Origin: Caulobacter vibrioides
GTDB lineage: Bacteria > Pseudomonadota > Alphaproteobacteria > Caulobacterales > Caulobacteraceae
DNA: 64,000 nt
Direction: 5' to 3'
NCBI RefSeq assembly: GCF_002310375.3
Contig: NZ_CP023315.3
Span: forward strand, 2,728,001-2,792,000
Part shown: positions 1 through 10,914 of the stretch, in pieces
How positions within the stretch are numbered: position 1 is the stretch's first letter
Layout of the letters: the number at the start of each line of letters is the position of its first letter
Notes under the pieces: model-generated
The model's input: the letters and a program-made list of their open reading frames with translations, nothing else
Told to the model about the DNA's origin: nothing
The model's database searches: none
Program-made: the position numbers and the translations under genes

Positions 1-1
1 G

Positions 2-2233
2 GTCGATGAAAGCGGCCGCACCGTGCCGATGGACATCGTCCCCTCGGTGATGGCCGGCCGCTTGGAGGTCATCAAGACGGTGACCCCGGAGAACGACGGT
101 AACGCCATCGGCGGCGTCATCAACGTCACCACCCGCAGCGCCTTCGACGCCAAGCGCCCGTTCTTCAACGGCATGGCCTCGTACGGCCAGTACGAGCGCA
201 GTGGTGACGTCCGCAACGACAAGCCCTCCTACCGCCTGGCCTTCGCCGCAGGCCGCACCTTCGGCGCCGAGGATCAGTGGGGCGTCGTGATCGGCGCCTC
301 GCACGAGCAGCTCGATTACGACATCCCCCAGGTCGAGGCCGCCGACCCCAGCGTTCGCGAATACACCGCCGCCGGCGCGCCGGTGTTGTCGGGCTCGCCC
401 ACGGGCAATGGCCTTCAGGTGCCGACCCAGGTGCGTCTGTTCTGGTACAACAACACCAAGCAGCGCAGCGGCGTGAACGCCAAGCTCGAGTACCGCCCGA
501 CCGACGCGTTCCGCTGGGACGCCTCGGTGCTGGCCTCGCGCATGGAGGATGACGAGGAGCGGATCGAGTACCGGATCGAACCGCTGGGCAATGTCGCCAA
601 CCAGACCCCGACCAGCGGCGCCTTCGCGCGCGGCCGTGGCATCATCCACCTGAACCAGCCGATCACGACGCGTGAGATCGGCCTGGCGCGTACGGGCTTT
701 GCCTGGTCCTTCGCGCCGAACTGGAAGCTCGACGGCGACCTCGTCTACTCGCTCGCCGGACTGAAGGTTCCCAACCACTCGGTCGAATTCCGCACCGTGG
801 ACGCTCAAGGCGCCAACTACGCCTTCACCTACGACACCACCAACCGGCTGCTCCCGACGTTCAATCCCGTCAACGAAGCGGCCCTGCGTAACCCGGCCAA
901 CTATGTCCTGCAGCAGCACCGGGACGCGCTGACCAAGACCAACGAAAGCACCACCCAGGCGCGCCTGGACGTCACCTTCGACGACGACATGCGCTGGAAG
1001 CTCAAGTTTGGCGGCGTCCTGCGGTCGAGCGAACGCGACTTCCGCAACAGCCAGGTCAACTATCGAGCCGCCACGGGCTTCGTCTACACCCTGGCCGAGG
1101 TCGACAAGGCCGGGCCGAGCCAGCTGATCGCCGGCCGTTACCGCCTCGACCCGCGTATCGACGCCGAAGCCGCCACGGCGTTCTTCCAGACCAACCGCAG
1201 CTGCTTCACCACCACCGTCTCGGCGCCGACCGGCAACTACGATGTCAGCGAAGACGTTCAGGCCGGATACGCCCAGGCCAGCTATCGCGTCGGCGACCTG
1301 ACCCTGCTGGGCGGCCTGCGCTATGAGCGCACGAAGGTGACGTCGGACGCCGTGCGCAACACCGGCGGCGTGCTCACGCCGGTCTCGAACGACGGCAGCT
1401 ACGGCAACTGGCTGCCCAGCCTGCACCTGCAGTGGAAGCCGCGCACCGACCTCATCGTCCGCGCCGCCTGGACCAATACGATTGGCCGCCCGGACTACGG
1501 GTCGCTCGCCGCGACCGAGACCCTGAACTTCGACGGCAGCCAGCCGACCCTGTCGCGCGGCAATCCCGACCTGAAGGCGCGCGAAAGCGAAGGCTTCGAC
1601 CTCTCCGTCGAGTTCTACCCGACCGACGGCATGGTCTCGCTGGCGGTGTTCTCCAAGGACATCAAGAACGAGATCTTCACCCTGTCGTCCAGCGAGCGGC
1701 TCGATGTGGGCCGGGGCGTCGAAACGGTGCTGATCTCGACCCCGCGCAACGCCGAGACGGCCAAGATCAAGGGCGTCGAGTTCGCCGTACAGCAGGCCTT
1801 CACCTTCCTGCCCGCGCCGCTGGACGGCTTCGGCTTCAACGGCAACGTCACTTGGCTGGACACCGAGTTCACGTTCCGGACCTCGACCGGCCCGCGCGTG
1901 ACGGGTCTGTTCCAACAGCCCGAGATCACCACCAACGCGGCGGTCTACTACCAGCGCGGACCGTTCGAAGCCCGCGTGTCGCACAACTATATCGGCGGCC
2001 AGCTGGAAACGATCAACGACGCCAACGTCAATTCCGACCAGTACTGGAAAGGTCGCCACGTCTTTGACGCCAGCCTGTCCTGGCGCTGGAACAAGCATTT
2101 GAGCCTGTTCGTCGAGGGCCAGAACCTCTCGAACACCGGTCGCCAGGAAGTCACGGGCCCCGGCCGGCGCTATCTGCAAGAATGGGCGAACTACGGTCGC
2201 ACCTACTGGGTCGGCGCGGCCGTGAACTTCTAA
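2..2233 (+). CDS. TonB-dependent receptor, 5' end outside the window
   Basis: Outer-membrane ligand-gated barrel receptor that takes up a substrate using TonB energy. The frame is open from the first base, so the N-terminus (signal peptide and most of the plug) lies upstream; 743 residues are visible. The first visible part, PENDGNAIGGVINVTTR, is the end of the plug domain. The rest is a beta-barrel with alternating aromatic strands, TonB-receptor-like segments such as RESEGFDLSVEFY and WLDTEF, and a C-terminal Phe (AAVNF), as expected for BAM-dependent barrels. The next gene, a secreted protein, follows after 18 bp and may be co-transcribed. The ligand cannot be told from the sequence; in Caulobacter such receptors usually import oligosaccharides or metal complexes. 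Confidence 0.93.
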   Translation, partial: VDESGRTVPMDIVPSVMAGRLEVIKTVTPENDGNAIGGVINVTTRSAFDAKRPFFNGMASYGQYERSGDVRNDKPSYRLAFAAGRTFGAEDQWGVVIGASHEQLDYDIPQVEAADPSVREYTAAGAPVLSGSPTGNGLQVPTQVRLFWYNNTKQRSGVNAKLEYRPTDAFRWDASVLASRMEDDEERIEYRIEPLGNVANQTPTSGAFARGRGIIHLNQPITTREIGLARTGFAWSFAPNWKLDGDLVYSLAGLKVPNHSVEFRTVDAQGANYAFTYDTTNRLLPTFNPVNEAALRNPANYVLQQHRDALTKTNESTTQARLDVTFDDDMRWKLKFGGVLRSSERDFRNSQVNYRAATGFVYTLAEVDKAGPSQLIAGRYRLDPRIDAEAATAFFQTNRSCFTTTVSAPTGNYDVSEDVQAGYAQASYRVGDLTLLGGLRYERTKVTSDAVRNTGGVLTPVSNDGSYGNWLPSLHLQWKPRTDLIVRAAWTNTIGRPDYGSLAATETLNFDGSQPTLSRGNPDLKARESEGFDLSVEFYPTDGMVSLAVFSKDIKNEIFTLSSSERLDVGRGVETVLISTPRNAETAKIKGVEFAVQQAFTFLPAPLDGFGFNGNVTWLDTEFTFRTSTGPRVTGLFQQPEITTNAAVYYQRGPFEARVSHNYIGGQLETINDANVNSDQYWKGRHVFDASLSWRWNKHLSLFVEGQNLSNTGRQEVTGPGRRYLQEWANYGRTYWVGAAVNF

Positions 2234-2251
2234 GGGACAAAGGGGTCGATC

Positions 2252-3064
2252 GTGTCACTCGTCCTGGCCATCGCAGCGACACTTCAAGTCGCCACGATCA
2301 CCCCGCCTGCCGCCCCTACGACCGCCGTCGGATTCGAGACGGCCCGCCGCTACGCCAGCAACGCCACCCAGGGCGTGGCGGTCGGCCCTCACGACCTCTA
2401 CGCGGTCAGCAATTTCAACATCGTCCGCCTGGACAAGAAGACCGGCGAGAAGCGCGGCGAATGGACCGGCCAGCGCTCGCGCTTTCCGCACATCAATTCC
2501 TGCGCCGTGATCGCCAAGGATCTGGTCTGCGCCAGCTCGAACTTTCCGGGCACGCCCCATGTCAGCACGGTCGAATTCTTCGATCCGATGACCCTGGCGC
2601 ATCGCAAGAGCGTCTCCCTCGGGCTCGGCACAGGCTCGATCACCTGGGTCGATCGCAAGGACGGCTTCTGGTGGGCGATGTTCGCCAACTATGACGCCAA
2701 GGGCGGCGAGGCCCCGCGCGATCACCGCCATACGACCCTGGTCAAGTTCGACGACCAGTGGCGACGCCTGGAAGGCTGGGCCCTGCCCGCCTCGATCCTG
2801 GAGCGCATCAAGCCGATGAGCATCTCCGGCGGCGGCTGGGGCCCGGACGGACGGCTGTATCTGAGCGGCCACGACCTGCCTGAACTTTACGTCGTCGCGC
2901 TTCCGAACGGCGGCGGCGTGCTCGACCATCTCGAAACCCTGCCCATGGAGGCCGAGGGCCAGGCCATCGATTGGGATGAGAGCGACAAGGGCACGCTCTA
3001 CGGCATCACCCGTCGCAGCCGAGAAATCCTGCGGATGACCGCCCCGACCTCGGTCAAGCGCTGA
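2252..3064 (+). CDS. Predicted secreted protein of unknown function
   Basis: A 270-residue protein starting at GTG, preceded by a purine-rich ribosome site (AAAGGGG). The N-terminus is short and hydrophobic (MSLVLAIAATLQVATI) and could be a signal peptide. The body has repeated short strands with Gly/Asp turns (GVAVGPHDLYAVSNF, GGGWGPDGRLYLSGHDLPELYVV, IDWDESDKGTLYGITR), which suggests a beta-propeller-like periplasmic protein, but I recognise no family. It follows the TonB receptor by 18 bp, so a role with that receptor's substrate is an inference. The downstream thiolase has its own ribosome site and is 95 bp away. Confidence 0.75.
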   Translation: MSLVLAIAATLQVATITPPAAPTTAVGFETARRYASNATQGVAVGPHDLYAVSNFNIVRLDKKTGEKRGEWTGQRSRFPHINSCAVIAKDLVCASSNFPGTPHVSTVEFFDPMTLAHRKSVSLGLGTGSITWVDRKDGFWWAMFANYDAKGGEAPRDHRHTTLVKFDDQWRRLEGWALPASILERIKPMSISGGGWGPDGRLYLSGHDLPELYVVALPNGGGVLDHLETLPMEAEGQAIDWDESDKGTLYGITRRSREILRMTAPTSVKR

Positions 3065-3159
3065 GGCCTGCGACTTCCCCATCGTCAATCTCGAAAACCG
3101 TTGAGGCTCCGACCTCGCGCATCTAACAAGTGTTTGATCGCGATGATGGGAGAGCTCGC

Positions 3160-4358
<1,199 letters not shown>

Positions 4359-4359
<1 letters not shown>

Positions 4360-5522
4360 TGTCGCTCGCCGATCCCGAACTGATCGAGGCCCTGCGCCAC
4401 ACGGTGCGGGCCCTGTGCCGCGACTTCCCCCCGCCCTATTGGCGCGGCCTGGATCGTGAGAAGGCCTATCCGACCGACTTCGTGGCCGCCATGACCAAGG
4501 CGGGCCTTCTGGGCGTTCTGATCCCCGAGGAATACGGCGGCGGCGGCCTTGGCCTGACGGCGGCGGCGGCGATCCTGGAAGAGGTCCACGCCAGCGGCGG
4601 CAACGCCGCAGCCCTGCACGCCCAGATGTATACGATGGGCACGGTGCTACGGCACGGATCGACGGCGCAGAAGGAAACCTGGCTGCCGCGCATCGCCGAC
4701 GGTTCGATCAGGCTGCAGGCCTTCGGCGTCACCGAGCCCACGGCCGGCACCGATACGACCTCGATCTCGACCTTCGCCCGCCGCGAGGGCGACACCTATG
4801 TCATCAACGGCCAGAAGGTCTGGACCAGCCGCGCCGAGCACTCCGACCTGATGGTGCTCTTGGCCCGCACCACGCCCAAGGACCAGGTGACGCGCAAGGC
4901 CGACGGCCTGTCGGTGTTCCTTGTCGACATGCGCGCCGCGCTGGGCAAAGGCCTGACGATCAAGCCGATCGCCACCATGCTGAACCACGCCACGACCGAG
5001 GTGTTCTTCGACAACCTCGTCATTCCGGCCGACAGCCTGATCGGCGAGGAAGGCAAGGGCTTCCGCTACATCCTCGACGGCATGAACGCCGAGCGCATCC
5101 TCATTGGGGCCGAATGCCTGGGCGACGCCGCCTGGCTGATCGGCAAGGCGCGAGACTACGCCAACAGCCGCGTCGTCTTTGGTCGCCCCATCGGCCAGAA
5201 CCAGGGCGTGCAGTTCCCGATCGCCCGCGCCTACGCCCAGGCCCACGCCGCGCGGCTGACGATCTATGACGCAGCGGCGCGCTACGACGCCGGCCAGCCC
5301 TGCGGCGAGCAGGCCAATATCGGCAAGATGCTGGCCTCCGAGGCCTCCTGGGCGGCGGCCGACATGTGCCTGCAGACCCACGGCGGCTTCGGCTTCGCCG
5401 AGGAGTACGACATCGAGCGCAAGTTCCGCGAGACGCGCCTCTATCAGGTGGCGCCGATCTCGACGAACCTGATCCTGGCCTATGTCGCCGAGCACGTGCT
5501 CGGCCTGCCACGCTCCTACTGA
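4359..5522 (+). CDS. Acyl-CoA dehydrogenase
   Basis: FAD-dependent enzyme of 387 residues introducing a 2,3-double bond in an acyl-CoA. Family signatures are EEYGGGGLGL, the FAD/acyl segment AFGVTEPTAGTDT, WTSRAEHSDLMVLLAR, and the C-terminal THGGFGFAEEYDIERKFRE. The usual C-terminal YEGT-type catalytic Glu region reads LYQVAPIST here, so the base may instead be the Glu of MNAERI, as in isovaleryl-CoA dehydrogenase (inference). The GTG start overlaps the thiolase stop (TAGTG) and its own TGA overlaps the next ATG, making a tight three-gene operon. Confidence 0.93.
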
Positions 5523-6319
5523 TGTCGCCGCACGCGGACTGGATCGGGCGGACACGCAACAGAACCGCCGTGCTGGAGGCCGCAGACCTCGCCAGGCTGG
5601 CGGCGCTGCTGAACCGGGACGCGCCCAGCGAGGTCCCGCCCGCCTGGCACTGGGCCTGCCTGGCCGAGCCCGTTTCGCGCGCTGACCTCGGCCCCGATGG
5701 CCACCCGCGCCGAGGCCTGTTCCTGCCGCCGATCGAAGCCCCTAGGCGGATGTTCGCCTCGGCCGACATGACCTTCTCCGGCGCGCTTGTGGCCGGCCAG
5801 GAGACGGATCTTGTCGAGACCATTGCCAATATCGAGGAGAAGCCGGGGGCCAGCGGCCCCCTCGCCTTCGTCACCGTCGATCGTGTGATCTCCCAGGCTG
5901 GCGAGATCTGCGTTCGCGAGCGCCAGACCATCGTCTACACGAGCGCATCGCCGGCGCCGCGTGTGGCGGACAGCGGGCCTCCCCCGCCCGCCGCCTGGAG
6001 CCAGGACACGGCCACCGACCCCGTTTTGCTGTTCGCCTTCTCGGCCGCGACCTCGAACAGCCACCGCATCCACTACGACCTTGGCTATGCGACGCAGGTC
6101 GAGGGCTATCCAGGCCTCGTCGTGCATGGCCCGCTGATCGCCTTGCTGCTGCTGGACGCCATGCCCCGCCAAGCGATCAGCCGTTTCTCGTTCCGCGCGC
6201 TCAAGCCCGCCTTCGCCGGGGAGACGGTCACGGCCGAGGGCCGCCTGACAGACGACGGCGCCGAGCTCTGGGCCCGATCCGGCGACGCCACCCTGATGCG
6301 GGCCCGCGTCGCCTTCTGA
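5522..6319 (+). CDS. MaoC / FAS1-type dehydratase-like acyl-CoA hydratase
   Basis: A 265-residue protein resembling N-terminal FAS1-like dehydratase plus MaoC domain proteins such as mesaconyl-C4-CoA (3-methylfumaryl-CoA) hydratase. Supporting segments are PPIEAPRRMFASADMTF, the hot-dog segment VTVDRVISQAGEICVRERQTIVY, and the catalytic-type SNSHRIHYDLGYA followed by GLVVHGPLIALLLLD. ATG at 5522 overlaps the dehydrogenase TGA (TGATG) and gives a family-like start; an open frame further upstream runs inside the dehydrogenase and is rejected. With its neighbours it would supply dehydrogenation, hydration and thiolysis of a short or branched acyl-CoA; a hydroxyacyl-CoA dehydrogenase is missing here. 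Confidence 0.85.
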   Translation: MSPHADWIGRTRNRTAVLEAADLARLAALLNRDAPSEVPPAWHWACLAEPVSRADLGPDGHPRRGLFLPPIEAPRRMFASADMTFSGALVAGQETDLVETIANIEEKPGASGPLAFVTVDRVISQAGEICVRERQTIVYTSASPAPRVADSGPPPPAAWSQDTATDPVLLFAFSAATSNSHRIHYDLGYATQVEGYPGLVVHGPLIALLLLDAMPRQAISRFSFRALKPAFAGETVTAEGRLTDDGAELWARSGDATLMRARVAF

Positions 6320-6324
6320 GCGCC

Positions 6325-8745
6325 CTACTCCTCCAGGGTCGACGTGTCGAAGCCGTGATACAGCGACAGGAAGCGGAACGGATGGCCGGGCACGTACTGG
6401 CTGAACATCACGTTGTTTATGTCGCTGAGCGTGTCGAAGGCGCCGATCCTCGCGTCCTGGACCTGCAACGCCAAGTGATGGCGCGCCAGGTTCAAGGCGA
6501 CCTGATCGATCCAGCGCGTGACCGTCTCGCGCGACAGCCGCTCGTCGAGATAGGCGCGTAGCCAGCGCAGCATGATCGCGGTCGTCGCCGTGGGTCGCGC
6601 CAAGAGCAGATTGGCCGTGATCCGCGAGCCCGCCTGGGTGTTGCGCTCGTTCTCGTTGATCACGAAATCGGCGTCGCGCCATTGGTCCAGAAGGTCCTCA
6701 ACGCCCCGCTGCAAAAGCAGGTCGATGTCGGAGACGAACACCGGCCTCTGTAGCAGATCCAGAAGCCCGCCCAGACGCTGGAAACGCACCGACTGATAGT
6801 GCGCGACCGGAATCTCGATCAGCCCCTTGGGCGGGGCTTCGTAGCAACGCGTTGTGACGGCCGAGGCGTCGAAGACATCGCCGGTGAAGATGAGGCGGGG
6901 ATCGCTCACGCCGACGGTTGCGGCGGCGTCCGCGAGGCGCTCGGCGCCGCCGATCACATGGATCACGACCAGGAACGGCACGTCGCTGTGCTTGATGACC
7001 GACAAGGCCAGCCAGCGCGCATAGAGCTCGACATAGCGCGCGTCGGCGGCGGCGAAGAACACGACTTGGGCGCCCACGGCGTCGGCGTGCGCCTTCAGCC
7101 CTTCGGCGTCGAGCGTGAGGCCATCGCCGGTCAAGAAGACTTGAGGGCCATCGTCGACCGCTGCAGGCGTTGGCGCGTCCAGCTTGGCGCCCGTCAGCGC
7201 CTCCATCACCACCTGGTAGTGGATAACCCAGTCCCGCCACTCGGGCGCTGGCGGCTCGACATGCAGCGCCGCCGCCTCGTCGAGCAGCGCTTCGAACAAG
7301 GCCAGACGTTCAGCGGTCAGCGGCTCGCACAGGATCAGGCTGACGGCGTCGTGATAGTATTTCATGCGCCCCAGGGGGTGCAGGCCTGCGCTGGCGTCCC
7401 GTGCGGCGGCCATCGCCTTGGCCAGTTCGGCGGCGACGTCGAGCGGGGCTTCCGGCGCCGGGATCGCCGCCTCCTCATCGGGGGTCACGCCCTCAAAGAA
7501 GCGCCCTAGCAAGGTCTTGGCCGCCGCCTGGCTCGGGAGGACGCCCTCCCCCGTCAGGATCTCGTAGCGCAGTCCGCCACGCCAGCCGACCTGTAGCTCG
7601 AAGCGGTCGGTCGCCTGCCGCCACTGCGCTTCGCCTGGAAAGGTCATCCGTTCGACCAGCGGGGTCTTGGGCGCCAGGACCAGCACGCCCTGGTCATTGT
7701 CGACGCCCCACCGATGGTGCGCGAAACCACGATGCGCGCCCTCGATCTTAAGCACCTCGAGATAGCGCGAGGGCGTCGTGATCCAGCCGGCTTCGGCGAT
7801 CAACGGCAGGCGCTCCAGCAGCACCGAGGGACGAGCCAGGGTCTGGAGGACATGCGGCGCGACGGCGTAGTCGAAGCGTCCCTCTCGCGCCACCTGCGTC
7901 AGCAGGGCTCGGTACGTGTCCGGATCGGAGAGATCGCCGACATGCTCCCCCGCAGGTCCGCCCAGGGTGGCGTCGCGCAGGTCCTCGGGCCATCCGGGTG
8001 GGCCGCCGCCGATCAACAGCACGCGGAAAGCCGGATCCTCCGCCTTGCGGGCGCGCAGATGGGCGACCAGTTCACCAAGCGCGTTGAGGCCCGTCAGCTG
8101 ACCAAACTGCGAGGGCCGCGCCGCCCGGCGTTTGAACAGGAAATCCAGCTGCAGAAGGCCGCCGTCGCGCACGCCCCGCAGGCGATGGAAATCGGTGACG
8201 TCGGCCGGTACGAAACCCATCAACCGCAGCTGCTCGAACACCTGCTCGGCGGGCGGTGCGCCCTCGTTGAAGTTCACGACCGAGATTTCGAGCAGGATGT
8301 AGTCGGCCTGGCGCAGGACCGTCTCGCCGCCGCGCAGCACGTCCAGCTCCGCGCCCTGGGTGTCGATCTTGACGAAGTCGAAGCGCCGCCCGGCCAGCAG
8401 GTCGTCCAGCCGCGCCTTGGGCACGACGCGGCGGATCATCACGTCGTCGCGGAAGAAGTCGGTGTTCTCGCGATAGAGCGAGGTCCCGGTCGACTGCAGC
8501 CATTCCTTGGTCAGGAATAGCTCAGCCTCGCCGTTCTCGTGCGACGCGGCGACCATGTGGCGTTCGAACGGCATGGCCGCCAGATCGGCCTCGCAGAACG
8601 GATTGGGCTCGACCAGCGTCGGGGCGCAGTCGGGAAACACCTGCAGGAAGCCGCGTGTGAAGCTGCCGACGTGCGCGCCGATGTCCAGCATTGTGCGCGG
8701 CGCATAGCCGTCCAGCTTCAGGCCCTGCAGTTGCTCGCGGTTCAC
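6325..8745 (-). CDS. Three-module FkbM methyltransferase / methyltransferase-like / glycosyltransferase-like protein
   Basis: An 806-residue cytoplasmic protein with three apparent modules. Residues about 10-210 are an FkbM-type SAM methyltransferase (TMLDIGAHVGSFTRGF; VKIDTQGAELDVLRGG; YILLEISVVNFNEG). Residues about 215-390 look like a second class-I methyltransferase fold (FRVLLIGGGPPGWPEDL; FDYAVAPHVLQTL) that seems degenerate. Residues about 540-806 resemble a GT-A glycosyltransferase with a DxD-like FVSDIDLLL near residue 673. The ATG overlaps the stop of the upstream GT41 gene by 4 bp, so the two are coupled. With the giant Thr-rich repeat protein upstream, the simplest reading is an enzyme that extends and methylates a glycan on that protein (inference). 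Acceptor, sugar and activity of each module are unknown. Confidence 0.85.
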   Translation of the reverse strand: MNREQLQGLKLDGYAPRTMLDIGAHVGSFTRGFLQVFPDCAPTLVEPNPFCEADLAAMPFERHMVAASHENGEAELFLTKEWLQSTGTSLYRENTDFFRDDVMIRRVVPKARLDDLLAGRRFDFVKIDTQGAELDVLRGGETVLRQADYILLEISVVNFNEGAPPAEQVFEQLRLMGFVPADVTDFHRLRGVRDGGLLQLDFLFKRRAARPSQFGQLTGLNALGELVAHLRARKAEDPAFRVLLIGGGPPGWPEDLRDATLGGPAGEHVGDLSDPDTYRALLTQVAREGRFDYAVAPHVLQTLARPSVLLERLPLIAEAGWITTPSRYLEVLKIEGAHRGFAHHRWGVDNDQGVLVLAPKTPLVERMTFPGEAQWRQATDRFELQVGWRGGLRYEILTGEGVLPSQAAAKTLLGRFFEGVTPDEEAAIPAPEAPLDVAAELAKAMAAARDASAGLHPLGRMKYYHDAVSLILCEPLTAERLALFEALLDEAAALHVEPPAPEWRDWVIHYQVVMEALTGAKLDAPTPAAVDDGPQVFLTGDGLTLDAEGLKAHADAVGAQVVFFAAADARYVELYARWLALSVIKHSDVPFLVVIHVIGGAERLADAAATVGVSDPRLIFTGDVFDASAVTTRCYEAPPKGLIEIPVAHYQSVRFQRLGGLLDLLQRPVFVSDIDLLLQRGVEDLLDQWRDADFVINENERNTQAGSRITANLLLARPTATTAIMLRWLRAYLDERLSRETVTRWIDQVALNLARHHLALQVQDARIGAFDTLSDINNVMFSQYVPGHPFRFLSLYHGFDTSTLEE

Positions 8746-10760
8746 TGCCCCTCGCCTTCCCAGAGGCGTCCGTCGGGCGCCATGGCCTTGACTGCGTGGC
8801 GCCGCGCCAGTTCGCGACGATAGACATCGTGAAGATCGGGCTCGTTCTGCGCCTCACGCTCATCACGATCGAGGATAAGGCCCAGCTCGAGATAGGTGGC
8901 CAGATTGGCGAGGTTGGGCTTCGGGCGATGGCCGGCTTGATACTCGGCGATCATCTCGCTGTAGAGCGCCTCCAGCTTGTCGGCCAACAGGTCCATGTCG
9001 AACAGGACGCAGGTGTCGCGATTGGCCTCCAGCGTCGCGCGCAACGCCTGAGCGTGAGCGCGGTCAGAGCCGATCTCGACGGCCTTTTCGACATAGGCCC
9101 CCGCGCTGTCGACGACCAGTTCGGGCAGGCCGGCGCTGCGCACCAGGCTGCCGCAGACCCGCGAGGCGAACGAGCGGCCCGACCATGTCAGAACCGGCAC
9201 GGCCATCCACAGAGCGTCCGAGGCCGTGGTGTGGGCACCGTACGGGGTGGTGTCCAGGAAGAGGTCCGCCAAGCGATAGCGCGCCAGGTGGAAGGCGTTC
9301 TGCATCTTCGGTGCGAAGACCAGGCGCGTGCGGTCCACGCCCCTCGCCTCGGCGGCGTCGCGCAAGCGAGCGTTGGTCTCCGGGTTGCTGTCCAGCAGCC
9401 AGAGCACGCTGCCCGACGTACGCTTCAGGATCTCCATCCATCGGTCGAAGACGTGCGGCGTGATCTTCTGCGTACCGTTGAAGCAGCAGAACACGAAGGC
9501 GTCTTCAGGCAAGCCCGCCTCGGCCCGCGTCGGGACCTCGCTGGCCACCACCCGCCGGCGATCATTGGGCTGGTAGCAAGGAATCCGGCGCACGGCCTCG
9601 GAGTAGTAGAGCTCCATCTCCGGCGGGATGATCCACGGATCACCGATGATGTAGTGGTGATAGTCGCTGCCCATCGTGCCGGGATAGCCCAGCCAGTTGA
9701 CCAGGATCGGCGCCGGGCGGCGGGCGAAGACGGCGGTGCGGGCGTCGCGGGTGTGGCCGTTCACGTCGACCAGAATGTCGATCCCATCATCGGCGATGCG
9801 TTGGGCGGCCTCGTCGTCGCTCATGGGGCGGATGTCGATGAAGTGCTCCGCCGCTGCGCGGATGCGGGTGTTGAGGCCATCGCTGGACTCTGGGCCGCAG
9901 TAGTAGGCGAACACTTCGACCTTCGACTTGTCATGCACCTCAAAGAGTTCGGCCATCAGGTAGCCGACGGCATGGTCGCGAAGGTCGGACGAGATATAGC
10001 CGACGCGCGGACGACGGCCGTTCAGGTCGATCGACGCGTCTCGCCGGTCGGCGCGGATCTGCTCGGCGGTAGTCTTGGCATCGCGTTCGATAAAGCGATT
10101 GGCCGCGCCCAGCTGAAGCAGAGGATCGTCGGAATAGGCCGCGATGGACAGCGGGTTCACGCCCATCAGCAGCGTCGCGCGGCTGAGGCGCTCGGTCGGC
10201 TGCACGGGGGGCCACTTGCACTGCGAGAGCCGCGTGGCGACCAGCTGACCGATGACGTCCATGGCGTGCGGGTCGATATCCGCAGCGCGCTGCAACGCCA
10301 GCTCCGCCCGGGCGGGCTGATGCATATCGCCCAGCAGACGCGCGATCTGCTTCAGGCAGGTGAAGGCATAGCCGGCGCCCACGCCGTTCAGAACGATGGG
10401 GCGGTTGGCTCCGGCTTCCCAGGTCGCGATCGCCAGCTCACTCAGTCCCGCCCGCTCTTGCAGACCGCCCAGGTTCACATAGGCGGGCATGAAGTCGGGA
10501 TTGATGGCGACAGCGCGCTCGAGTGAAGCCGCCGCTCCACCGTTATCGCCCAGCGCCGCCTGAAGGACCGACCGATTGAACAGGGCGACGCAGAGCTGAG
10601 GATGCTCGGCGTTGAACTGGTTCCAGATCTTGTAGGCCTGATCCGCAAGGGCGGGCTGACCGCGCGCCGTAAGGTCACTCGCGAGGGTGATGACGTCGCC
10701 AAGCGGACAACCGTCCGCAGTGAGTTTGGCGAGCATGTCCAAGGTGTCGACGTCGGCCAT
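8742..10760 (-). CDS. TPR-containing GT41 (OGT/SPINDLY-like) protein glycosyltransferase
   Basis: A 672-residue cytoplasmic enzyme predicted to transfer a sugar to Ser/Thr (or Asn) side chains. Residues about 1-230 hold TPR helices (ALFNRSVLQAALGDNGGAAA; YVNLGGLQERAGLSELAIA). The C-terminal GT41 catalytic region is well preserved: VGYISSDLRDHAVGYLMAEL, VDVNGHTRDARTAVFARRPA, VNWLGYPGTMGSDYHHYII, and FCCFNGTQKITPHVFDRWM with the conserved Lys that binds the nucleotide-sugar phosphates in OGT. TPR-GT41 proteins are known in Caulobacter: FlmG glycosylates flagellins. Here no flagellin gene is adjacent; the gene upstream encodes the giant octad-repeat protein, the obvious candidate substrate. Two hairpins lie in the 154-bp gap before it. 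Confidence 0.93.
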   Translation of the reverse strand: MADVDTLDMLAKLTADGCPLGDVITLASDLTARGQPALADQAYKIWNQFNAEHPQLCVALFNRSVLQAALGDNGGAAASLERAVAINPDFMPAYVNLGGLQERAGLSELAIATWEAGANRPIVLNGVGAGYAFTCLKQIARLLGDMHQPARAELALQRAADIDPHAMDVIGQLVATRLSQCKWPPVQPTERLSRATLLMGVNPLSIAAYSDDPLLQLGAANRFIERDAKTTAEQIRADRRDASIDLNGRRPRVGYISSDLRDHAVGYLMAELFEVHDKSKVEVFAYYCGPESSDGLNTRIRAAAEHFIDIRPMSDDEAAQRIADDGIDILVDVNGHTRDARTAVFARRPAPILVNWLGYPGTMGSDYHHYIIGDPWIIPPEMELYYSEAVRRIPCYQPNDRRRVVASEVPTRAEAGLPEDAFVFCCFNGTQKITPHVFDRWMEILKRTSGSVLWLLDSNPETNARLRDAAEARGVDRTRLVFAPKMQNAFHLARYRLADLFLDTTPYGAHTTASDALWMAVPVLTWSGRSFASRVCGSLVRSAGLPELVVDSAGAYVEKAVEIGSDRAHAQALRATLEANRDTCVLFDMDLLADKLEALYSEMIAEYQAGHRPKPNLANLATYLELGLILDRDEREAQNEPDLHDVYRRELARRHAVKAMAPDGRLWEGEGQ

Positions 10761-10872
10761 TGTCTTCCTGAAACCGAAAGGCGGCGAACAGGCGCGAGCA
10801 AACGCGGCGCGCGAGTCAGCTTAACGCGATCATGGCATGGGGGCGTAACCTCGGCCATCGGCCGAGAGGTGA

Positions 10873-10906
10873 TCCGCCGCTGGTCTTCGAAGCGACCAAC
10901 GGCGGA
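10873..10906 (-). terminator. Hairpin after the giant repeat gene
   Basis: A 13-bp inverted repeat (10873-10885 with 10894-10906, one G-U pair in the minus-strand RNA) around an 8-nt loop, 8 bp past the stop of the giant gene. No T-run follows, so it may be an attenuating, RNA-stabilising or Rho-linked hairpin rather than a full terminator. A second, smaller hairpin (7-bp stem, 3-nt loop) lies at 10850-10866, just before the GT41 gene. Confidence 0.5.
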
Positions 10907-10914
10907 CCTCAGGA

